DNA of 8,119 nucleotides from Bacteroidia bacterium (GTDB lineage: Bacteria; Bacteroidota; Bacteroidia; SpSt-205). The notes under the pieces are model-generated. The model was not told the origin of the DNA, made no database searches, and was given only the letters and a program-made list of their open reading frames with translations. Numbering within the stretch: position 1 is the first letter of the stretch; the number at the start of each line of letters is the position of its first letter. Shown here piece after piece: positions 1 to 6,274 of the stretch. The translations under genes and the position numbers were made by a program. The stretch is from contig JANXCJ010000083.1 of assembly GCA_025060275.1 (NCBI GenBank), positions 1 through 8,119 of the forward strand, given 5' to 3'.

Positions 1-1553
1 TCTTAGGAAGCCTGAACCCTTATAGAAGCTGCTATGATGTAGTGCATTACCAGTTAGAACTTACCCTCAGACCTTCCAGTAAAACCCTCCAGGGAGAGGT
101 AACCTGCAGATTTCTATGGAAGGGCGGGGCCGACAAGATTCAAATAGACTTAGATGAGGGGCTCTCTGTGCGAAGAATTGAGATAGATGGACAAGCCGCC
201 TTTTTCCAGCGAATAAAGGGTACAAGGGCAATCTGGGTAACTCTGCCCGCTGAAGCCACCTCTTGGAAGGAAGGCACGCTTCACAGCTGGAAGGTAAAAT
301 ACAAAGGAAAACCCCAAATTGCTCCGCGTCCGCCCTGGGATGGAGGACTAATATGGACTAAAACCCCCATGGGCACCCCTTGGATCGGAGTAGCTTGCCA
401 AGGGAAAGGCGCAAGTATCTGGTGGCCTCTCAAAGACCACCTCTCAGATGAGCCTGACAGCGCCACTCTCACCTTCTGCGTTCCCGCACCCCTGCATGTG
501 ATTGCAAATGGGGAATATTCAGGATGGAAAGCTGTGAACAATGGTACTTGTTTTACATACCGCGTAACTTATCCCATCAACACATATAACATCACTTTCT
601 ATGCTGCCCCGGGGTACATCACCGTTACGGATACCTTTCACTCCTCCAGCGGGAAAGCTATTCCAATGCGATTTTCCCTTCTTGCAATGCACTCAGAAAA
701 AGCTTCCTACATGGCTGAGCACTCCCGAAAAGTTCTACGAGCATATGAGCATTACTTTGGTCCTTTTCCACCCCAAAGGGATGGCTTCGGGCTGGTAGAA
801 TCGCCCTACTACGGAATGGAACATCAAAGTGCTATTGCTTATGGAAATCAGTTCAAGACCGACGAGAAATGGGGGTTTGATTACATAATCCTACATGAGA
901 CAGGTCACGAGTGGTGGGGTAATCATGTAACAGCCCGCGATAATGGAGACCTCTGGATTCAGGAAGGCTTTTGTACTTACGCAGAGGCCCTATACATAGA
1001 GTACTACTATGGATATAAAGCTGCTATAGAATATCTTCTGAACCAACGAGAGTACATTCAGAACCGCCTTACAATCCAAGCTCCCTACGGCGTGAATGCA
1101 GACCAAGCCTACAACACCGATATTTACTATAAGATGGCTTGGGTACTCCATACTCTGCGCAGCCGAGTGAATAATGACTCGCTGTGGTTCGCCTGTCTGA
1201 GAGCCATTCAAGACAGCTTCTCCTTTCGGACAATCAGCCGAGCCGAACTAGTAGCCTTTATGAGCCGACGACTCGGAGAGGACCTTACGCCATTCTTCAA
1301 GGCTTACTTAGACCACCTAAGACCACCAGTACTGTCCTACAAGGTGATTCAAGAAGAGGGAAAGCCCATACTCATGGCAAAATGGATCTCCGCCGAAAAG
1401 GATTTCAAGGGTCCCGTAGAGTTTATCTCTGGGGAGAAAAAGCTAAGACTCAACCTATCCCAGGAGGTTCAACGCTTCACGCTCCCACCAGACATGCCAA
1501 ACCCCATACCTAATCGCAATCGCTTCCTTATGCTCATCACTGAGCAGATATGA
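1..1553 (+). CDS. M1 family zinc aminopeptidase, 5' end cut by the window edge
   Basis: Removes N-terminal amino acids from peptides or proteins; a gluzincin of the M1 family. The zinc site is complete: HETGH at 894-908 gives two His ligands and the catalytic Glu, and exactly 18 residues later the third ligand Glu lies at 963-965 in WIQEGF. The substrate N-terminus motif (classically GxMEN) appears as GMEHQ at 813-827, a variant I know from Bacteroidota members. A YYKMA segment at 1125-1139 matches the region of the catalytic Tyr (usual form YxKGA). After the catalytic domain only a short tail follows, with no large ERAP-like C-terminal domain. A GTG at 42 could be read as a start, but the frame is open to base 3 and the 13 residues before it (LGSLNPYRSCYDV) continue the usual N-terminal homology ahead of the first beta strand. 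The true start and any signal peptide therefore lie outside. It overlaps the next gene by ATGA. Peptidase identity is very likely; substrate and location are unknown. Confidence 0.93.
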   Translation, partial: LGSLNPYRSCYDVVHYQLELTLRPSSKTLQGEVTCRFLWKGGADKIQIDLDEGLSVRRIEIDGQAAFFQRIKGTRAIWVTLPAEATSWKEGTLHSWKVKYKGKPQIAPRPPWDGGLIWTKTPMGTPWIGVACQGKGASIWWPLKDHLSDEPDSATLTFCVPAPLHVIANGEYSGWKAVNNGTCFTYRVTYPINTYNITFYAAPGYITVTDTFHSSSGKAIPMRFSLLAMHSEKASYMAEHSRKVLRAYEHYFGPFPPQRDGFGLVESPYYGMEHQSAIAYGNQFKTDEKWGFDYIILHETGHEWWGNHVTARDNGDLWIQEGFCTYAEALYIEYYYGYKAAIEYLLNQREYIQNRLTIQAPYGVNADQAYNTDIYYKMAWVLHTLRSRVNNDSLWFACLRAIQDSFSFRTISRAELVAFMSRRLGEDLTPFFKAYLDHLRPPVLSYKVIQEEGKPILMAKWISAEKDFKGPVEFISGEKKLRLNLSQEVQRFTLPPDMPNPIPNRNRFLMLITEQI

Positions 1554-2083
1554 GTGAGGTATGGACGCGCATGGCTATTACCCCAGAGAAGGTAGAAAAC
1601 CTTGATAAATGGACAGAGGGCGCACTCAAGCGGGGTGCTACAGCATTAGTCCTGAGGTTTGCTTCCCCTCCTCCTCTTTCAGAGTTATGGGAATGGGCAA
1701 AAAGATGGGAAGGCATTCCCTGGATTGTGCATGCCCGATGGACTAAGCTCCCGATAGGGTGGGGAATGCATTTTCCTGCCCCACCCCTTCTCCCTCCTCC
1801 ACGCCCAGACCCAGGCTACTTATACGGACAATCTTGCCATACAGAAGAAGAAGTGGATTTGGCTATTCCTTGGGCTTCCTATATGTGGATAGGTCCTATC
1901 TTTTCCACACCCTCCCATTCAGGACAGACCCAACTATTTTCTCTGGATAGGCTTCATAGGCTTTGTAGAAAGTATCCCTCCTTCCCTCTCGTAGCTATTG
2001 GGGGAATAGAGAATGAAGAGAGAATACACCAAGTAAAAACAGCAGGTGCCGTAGGATTTGCAGCGATCCGCTATTTCCTTTAG
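1550..2083 (+). CDS. ThiE/TenI-like TIM-barrel protein, probably not an active thiamine-phosphate synthase
   Basis: A 177-residue member of the thiamine-phosphate synthase/TenI superfamily, shorter than the usual 200-215. Fold signatures in order: the ALKRGATALVLR beta2 region (25-36), GQSCHT (93-98, matching the GxSxH/T strand of ThiE), IGPIFSTPSHSG (114-125, matching the GPIxxTxxK loop), VAIGGI (148-153) and a GAVGFAAI phosphate-binding turn (166-173). By eye, against my memory of Bacillus subtilis ThiE, the Arg of the QxRxK motif remains but its Gln and Lys are V and A. The Asn-Asp pair is HA, the second Mg-binding Asp is lost in a proline-rich stretch (8 Pro in residues 76-88), and the loop Lys is His123. 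The TenI catalytic His position is Pro116. Trp is frequent (10 residues). The start ATG overlaps the aminopeptidase stop (ATGA) with no clear ribosome site, so translational coupling is likely. The family call is good; the reaction is unknown. Confidence 0.75.
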   Translation: MSEVWTRMAITPEKVENLDKWTEGALKRGATALVLRFASPPPLSELWEWAKRWEGIPWIVHARWTKLPIGWGMHFPAPPLLPPPRPDPGYLYGQSCHTEEEVDLAIPWASYMWIGPIFSTPSHSGQTQLFSLDRLHRLCRKYPSFPLVAIGGIENEERIHQVKTAGAVGFAAIRYFL

Positions 2084-2086
2084 TTT

Positions 2087-4405
2087 CTACCAGCTACCCA
2101 TAAGCCCTAACGAAGGAAGTATGGGTAGTTGATTATACCGACGCGCCGTAATGCGGTCTACATAGAAGAGATTAGGACGATTGTATGCATTCAAGAGGGT
2201 GAAGTTGACTTCCAGTAAGAAGGCAGCTCCTAACCGCCAGCGGCGCTTGAGAGTAAGGTCTAAACGATGATAAGCAGGAAGGCGCGCTGCGTTGTAGTCA
2301 GGACTAAGTAGTATAGTAAGCTGCCCCTGCTGCACCACATAGGGCGATTGAGAGCCTTGAAGAAGAAGGAGCTTCTCAAAGAAGCCCAGCGTCTGCGTAA
2401 AAGGCAGACCCGTACCCAAGGTCCATCGCACAGAGATTTCCCATACGCTCTCTCGGGCACTGGGCGTACTGATCCACCCCCCCCAGCGATAAGTGCCCAA
2501 AAAATTAGCCGTATGTCGCCTATCCCATAGAGGAAAATACGAGATGCGAAAATCAGAACGCCAGTTGTACTGGTAGCTATAAGTTCCGTACAGATTCCAC
2601 CACCTACCTTGATAGCGGAATGTAAGGTCCGCTCCATAAGCATATCCTACTTCGGTGAGGAAAGCTGGGTCTTCTGGGAAAAGCCGCTCCCTGTTTATTA
2701 TTGTGAGCTGGGTGAATCTCTTATACCAGCCTTCCAGACTGAGAAGGACAGCTCCCCATTGATATTCTCCTCCTGCTATGAGATGATAAGCTTCTTGAAG
2801 CGGATGCTGACGCTGCTTATTTGCTGGCAGTTCTGGAGCAGTGAGAAACCCCTGGAAAAGGTTCACTACATCCCTATCAGAGACAGCTGCCACCCAGTTC
2901 TGCGTGTATCTGCCACCAGCTAACTGAATACTCCAGCGATCGCCTGTATATTTTGCCCGCACACGAGGCTCAATAGATAAATACCCATAGGTATTATAGA
3001 AGTGTAATCGCAAGCTCGGCTCTAACACAGCCCGAGTGACAAAGCGCAATTCACCCCGTTCATCCCAGGTCTCCTGGCGGAAAACTTTCTGATAACGCAC
3101 ATAAGAAGCAAATTCTGTATTGCTTTGACGCTGCTGGGTGATAAACCCTAACGCATTCGTAAAGAGAAAGTCCGTACTAAATCCCCTTACATCCACTGCA
3201 TAAGCCAGTTCGTTCGCTCCTAAAAGGTAATGAAAGGTAAAGCCGCCATTGAACCCTCCTATTTCACTATATCGCGGCCTAAACTCATTAATAGCTTCAA
3301 AAACATTGCTGAATCGGCTATAAGCTAAATTTCCAAGGACTCGTACTCGCGTCCCACTAGGCATATTGGAGAAAGTAGTGCCTATCCCCCACTGTGTCCA
3401 GGTATTGGAGCCATTTACTCCTAAATCCGTCTTATCGGTTTGCCTGAATCCAAACACTTGCAGTTGATCTGGTCCCTTTCCCAAAGTAACCTTTCCATAA
3501 ATATCCTGAAACTGAAACGGCAGAGAGTCCCTGATATAAGGATACAAGCGCGGCACAGCCTGCTGAATGTAGCCTTGCCGAGCAGATACAAGCCATGAGC
3601 CATTACGCAAGGGGTACAAGGGTCCCTCCAATAGTCCACCTGCCACGAAAGGCGTGGCATATACACGCCCTCCTATACGCTCAAAGCTCCCAGTTCGGGT
3701 TCTTATGTCCATCACAGAAGAGATTCGTCCACCATACTCTGCCCCAAAGCCCGCAGAGTATAGATTGACTTGCCGGAGAATATCAGTTTCAAATACACTA
3801 AAGAGAGAGAGTGTATGAAAAGGGCTGTAAATAATAGCACCGTCTAATAGCGTGAGGTTTTGAATAGGCGTACCGCCCCGAATATAGAGCTGCCCTCCTT
3901 GATCTCCAGTGAAAACCACCCCTGGCAAGACTTGTAGATACTGCGCCACATCAGGCACACCGAAGCTGGGAAGCTGTAAAATTTGCCGAGGGGCAATAGG
4001 TGTAACTGCCACAGTAACCTTAGTAGGGTCTATGCGAGCAGGCGCTATACTTTCTATGATTTCCACAGCCTCCAGCTCTATGGCACGCTGCACAGCTTGA
4101 AGCTTCAAGGTAATAATAGGCTTACGAGGCTGAAGGCTTACCTCCTGCCAAATAGTGTCTATGCCTACACCCGTAATGCGTAGCCTGTAAGTACCAAAGG
4201 GAACTCCCGTAAGAGAGAAAAGACCATCGGCATTTGTAATCGTACCTTTTTGAAGAGGAAAGAGTACCACCTGTGCTCCAACAACTGCTTCTCCTTCACT
4301 ATCTATTACAGAACCTCTGATAATACCCTGAGCCCAGACTAGCCCTGAGAAAGAAAAAAAGCCGCCTGTAACTACTACCCGTAGCAACAGCCTATAAGTT
4401 AGCAT
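2087..4405 (-). CDS. TonB-dependent outer-membrane receptor with N-terminal carboxypeptidase-regulatory-like domain
   Basis: A 772-residue outer-membrane beta-barrel gated by TonB/ExbBD energy; the substrate is not predictable from sequence. A signal peptide is clear: Arg at 5 and 9, a hydrophobic core, and a V-W-A|Q cleavage site after residue 25. Residues about 27-105 form the CarboxypepD_reg-like beta sandwich (GSVIDSEGEAVVGAQV, then TNADGLFSL and GTYRLRITG). The plug spans about 130-237, with LPSFGVPDVAQYLQVLPGV, LYIRGGTP, LLDGA and AEYGGRISSVMDIRT. The rest is barrel, with alternating aromatic strands, a late NAYNRPNLF motif and a C-terminal Trp as the last residue. No SusD-type lipoprotein gene is in view, so it is not an obvious Sus pair. 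It lies 46 nt after the ABC ATPase gene, with a TAnnTTTG match upstream, and ends 3 nt from the stop of the convergent gene. An eight-G run lies at about codon 641 and a seven-T run in the signal-peptide codons. The frame is intact here. Confidence 0.95.
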   Translation of the reverse strand: MLTYRLLLRVVVTGGFFSFSGLVWAQGIIRGSVIDSEGEAVVGAQVVLFPLQKGTITNADGLFSLTGVPFGTYRLRITGVGIDTIWQEVSLQPRKPIITLKLQAVQRAIELEAVEIIESIAPARIDPTKVTVAVTPIAPRQILQLPSFGVPDVAQYLQVLPGVVFTGDQGGQLYIRGGTPIQNLTLLDGAIIYSPFHTLSLFSVFETDILRQVNLYSAGFGAEYGGRISSVMDIRTRTGSFERIGGRVYATPFVAGGLLEGPLYPLRNGSWLVSARQGYIQQAVPRLYPYIRDSLPFQFQDIYGKVTLGKGPDQLQVFGFRQTDKTDLGVNGSNTWTQWGIGTTFSNMPSGTRVRVLGNLAYSRFSNVFEAINEFRPRYSEIGGFNGGFTFHYLLGANELAYAVDVRGFSTDFLFTNALGFITQQRQSNTEFASYVRYQKVFRQETWDERGELRFVTRAVLEPSLRLHFYNTYGYLSIEPRVRAKYTGDRWSIQLAGGRYTQNWVAAVSDRDVVNLFQGFLTAPELPANKQRQHPLQEAYHLIAGGEYQWGAVLLSLEGWYKRFTQLTIINRERLFPEDPAFLTEVGYAYGADLTFRYQGRWWNLYGTYSYQYNWRSDFRISYFPLWDRRHTANFLGTYRWGGWISTPSARESVWEISVRWTLGTGLPFTQTLGFFEKLLLLQGSQSPYVVQQGQLTILLSPDYNAARLPAYHRLDLTLKRRWRLGAAFLLEVNFTLLNAYNRPNLFYVDRITARRYNQLPILPSLGLMGSW
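2477..2484 (-). repeat. G8 homopolymer tract inside the receptor gene
   Basis: Eight consecutive C on the plus strand, read as G8 on the coding strand, encode W-G-G-W at about residues 640-643 of the TonB-dependent receptor. It is the longest homopolymer I see in the window. A gain or loss of one base would shift the frame and remove roughly the last 130 residues, including the C-terminal strand needed for outer-membrane insertion. Poly-G tracts in surface-protein genes are known contingency loci in other bacteria; whether this one varies cannot be seen from one sequence. Confidence 0.6.
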
Positions 4406-4420
4406 GCCAGCCTAAGCCCC

Positions 4421-4428
4421 CAAAGGTA
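4421..4428 (-). promoter_or_regulatory. possible Bacteroidota-type -7 promoter element for the receptor gene
   Basis: The minus strand reads TACCTTTG, an exact match to the Bacteroidota -7 consensus TAnnTTTG, ending 15 nt before the receptor ATG. That would place a start of transcription roughly 10 nt upstream of the start codon. No TTG-type -33 element is evident at the usual distance, though a T-rich stretch lies there. It sits just downstream of a candidate terminator hairpin, which fits a separate receptor transcription unit. The match is only six fixed bases, so chance is possible. Confidence 0.4.
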
Positions 4429-4446
4429 AATCGGAAGGAAGAGAAA

Positions 4447-4461
4447 AGCTCCTATTGAGCT
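4447..4461 (-). terminator. small hairpin plus U-run at the end of the ABC gene, possible weak terminator
   Basis: On the minus strand AGCTC, loop AATAG, GAGCT forms a perfect 5-bp stem followed by TTTCTCTTCC. The ABC gene's TAG stop codon lies inside the loop. An alternative, longer but imperfect fold pairs GCCCCTAT with AATAGGAGC-side bases over 4448-4469 with one mismatch. The short stem and interrupted T-run make it weak at best; it may only attenuate read-through into the receptor gene. Confidence 0.3.
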
Positions 4462-6236
4462 ATAGGGGCTCGCCTTACTTGCTTACGGCGACCTATAGCA
4501 GCCTCTATATCCTGCATACGCCCTTTCGGAATAGCTTCTATAAGCTTTTGAGTATAGGAATGTCTCGGGTTGCGGTAAATATCCTCAGAGTAGCCACTCT
4601 CCACCACCCGTCCCTGATGCATCACTAAAAGCCGATCGCTCATAAATTTCACTACACTCAGATCATGCGAGATAAATATGTAAGAGAGCCCGTACTGCTC
4701 CTGAAGGTCCAAAAGCAGATTCAGAACTTGAGCCTGTACAGACACATCTAAGGCCGAAACGCTTTCATCACAGATGATGAACTTGGGCTGGACAGCTAAC
4801 GCCCGAGCGATAGCTATGCGCTGACGCTGCCCACCAGAAAATTCATGAGGATAGCGGTAAAAATGGTCCGCTTCCATGCCCACTTTCTCCAAAAGGGCTA
4901 TTGCTTGTTCTTTTGCCTCCTTTGAATTGGCAACAATCTTGTGAAAGAGCAAAGGCTCCACAATCGCCGCACCTACTGTGAGCCGAGGATTGAGGGAGCT
5001 ATATGGGTCCTGAAAGATGATCTGCATATTACGCCGCAGACGACGCAGAGCCTCCGCACTTAAGCGGGTCACCTCTTGCCCCATGAAAACTACTCTGCCC
5101 CCCGTAGGCTCTATCAAACGAAGAATAGCCCTGCCTGTAGTAGTTTTTCCAGAACCTGACTCTCCTACTAACCCTACTGTCTCCCCCGGAAATACATTAA
5201 AGCTTACCCCATCTACCGCTTTCACATAATCCACTACCCTTCCAAAGATACCCTTCGTTACCGGGAAATACACTTGAAGATTCTCCACCTCTAAAATGGG
5301 CTTTTGGGCGGAAAGATTTCTCTGGCGTGCTCTATAGACTTCTTCAGAGACGGTCTCTGCCCTGAGGGCATCTTCCACAGTGAGCTTCTCGGGGGCTTTG
5401 AGGAAATCTGCAAGAGTAGGAAGCCGATGAAGGCGCCTATCCAGAGGCGGACGACAAGCAATCAAACCCCGAGTATAAGGCTCTCGAGGCTGACTGAAAA
5501 TATCTACTACACTACCTTGCTCCACCACCCTACCTTTGTACATTACTAAGACATGATCGCATATCTCCCCTATCACCCCTAAATCATGGGAGATAAAGAT
5601 CATACTCATGCCCCTCTTTGCCTGAATCTCTTGCAGCAGCTCCAAAATAGCCTTTTGAACCGTTACATCTAAGGCAGTGGTAGGCTCATCCGCAATAAGA
5701 AGAACAGGCTCACAGCTAATCGCCATGGCTATCATTACCCTTTGCTTCTGCCCCCCGGAGAGCTGATGCGGATAGGCAGAAAAAATACGGGAAGGATCAG
5801 GCAATTTCACCTCCTCAAATAGAGCCAGGGCTCGCTCCTTTGCTTCTTTCGCAGAGACACGCTGGTGCAGCCGAATTGCTTCCACGACCTGATCCCCACA
5901 GGTAAAAACTGGATTGAGAGAGGTCATAGGCTCTTGGAATATCATAGCGATCTCATTACCCCGCAATTGACGCATTTCCTTTTCAGAGAGACTCAAGAGA
6001 TTAACCTCCCCTTTAGAAGGCGAGTCAAATTTTATCTCCCCTCCTGCAATATGCCCTGGTGGAGTGGGAATAAGCCGCATTATAGCTAAAGAGGTTACGC
6101 TCTTACCAGAGCCTGACTCTCCTACAATTCCTAATGTCTGTCCTTTTTGCAGGGAGAAGCTCACCTCCTCCACCGCTTTCACATAACCCCCACGGGTCAA
6201 AAAGCCCACCGAAAGGTTACGAACCTCCAATAGCAT
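4452..6236 (-). CDS. fused double ABC ATPase of the peptide/nickel (Dpp/Opp, GsiA/YejF-like) importer family
   Basis: Two complete nucleotide-binding domains in one 594-residue cytoplasmic protein, equivalent to DppD and DppF joined, powering import through two permeases. From the ATG at 6236: domain 1 has Walker A GESGSGKS (39-46), Q-loop Gln at 101, signature LSGGQ (159-163), Walker B LLIADEP (179-185) and switch His 217. Domain 2 has GESGSGKTT (358-366), Q-loop Gln 409, signature FSGGQ (466-470), FIICDES (486-492) and His 524. Both catalytic Glu residues are present, so both sites look competent. Each domain ends in the PREPYTRGL or PRHSYTQKL segment typical of the oligopeptide subfamily C-terminal region. 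A TTG two codons upstream (6242) is an alternative start; I prefer the ATG, as neither has a clear ribosome site and homologues begin near LLEVRNL. It lies 38 nt after ribBA. Permease and binding-protein genes are not in the window, so the substrate is unknown. Confidence 0.95.
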   Translation of the reverse strand: MLLEVRNLSVGFLTRGGYVKAVEEVSFSLQKGQTLGIVGESGSGKSVTSLAIMRLIPTPPGHIAGGEIKFDSPSKGEVNLLSLSEKEMRQLRGNEIAMIFQEPMTSLNPVFTCGDQVVEAIRLHQRVSAKEAKERALALFEEVKLPDPSRIFSAYPHQLSGGQKQRVMIAMAISCEPVLLIADEPTTALDVTVQKAILELLQEIQAKRGMSMIFISHDLGVIGEICDHVLVMYKGRVVEQGSVVDIFSQPREPYTRGLIACRPPLDRRLHRLPTLADFLKAPEKLTVEDALRAETVSEEVYRARQRNLSAQKPILEVENLQVYFPVTKGIFGRVVDYVKAVDGVSFNVFPGETVGLVGESGSGKTTTGRAILRLIEPTGGRVVFMGQEVTRLSAEALRRLRRNMQIIFQDPYSSLNPRLTVGAAIVEPLLFHKIVANSKEAKEQAIALLEKVGMEADHFYRYPHEFSGGQRQRIAIARALAVQPKFIICDESVSALDVSVQAQVLNLLLDLQEQYGLSYIFISHDLSVVKFMSDRLLVMHQGRVVESGYSEDIYRNPRHSYTQKLIEAIPKGRMQDIEAAIGRRKQVRRAPIAQ

Positions 6237-6239
6237 ATC

Positions 6240-6247
6240 CAAAGATA
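6240..6247 (-). promoter_or_regulatory. possible Bacteroidota-type -7 promoter element for the ABC gene
   Basis: The minus strand reads TATCTTTG, an exact TAnnTTTG match, ending 3 nt before the preferred ATG at 6236. If used, transcription would begin at or next to the start codon, giving a leaderless or nearly leaderless message. That would also argue against the overlapping TTG start at 6242, which lies within the element. No -33 TTG is seen. The position so close to the start codon makes this weaker than the element before the receptor gene. Confidence 0.27.
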
Positions 6248-6274
6248 ATAAGGCGAGCCGGAGAAATTTTGCGC

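Noticed and set aside
1184..1513. Open frame of 109 codons on the plus strand inside the aminopeptidase gene
   Set aside because: It lies in another frame of a strongly supported gene, has no recognisable domain and is rich in Arg, Ser and Thr as shadow frames often are.
2062..2072. AGCG-ATC-CGCT mini-hairpin near the end of the ThiE/TenI-like gene, considered as a terminator
   Set aside because: Only a 4-bp stem with a 3-base loop, followed by ATTTCC rather than a proper T-run, and inside the coding sequence.
2260..2643. Open frame of 127 codons on the minus strand inside the receptor gene
   Set aside because: Frame-shadow of the barrel region, without recognisable features or its own ribosome site. 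It is not a fragment left by a frameshift, since the receptor frame is continuous.
2609..2923. Open frame of 104 codons on the plus strand, antisense to the receptor gene
   Set aside because: No family resemblance and no start signals. The receptor frame on the other strand explains the region fully.
5243..5250. TAnnTTTG match (TATCTTTG) on the minus strand within the ABC gene
   Set aside because: Deep inside a coding region between the two ATPase domains. Taken as background and used only to judge how often the motif occurs by chance.
4452..6236. Possible internal tandem duplication, because the two ATPase halves share motifs
   Set aside because: The halves are the ancient DppD/DppF paralogues with clearly diverged sequence. 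The fused arrangement is known (GsiA/YejF type), not a recent duplication.
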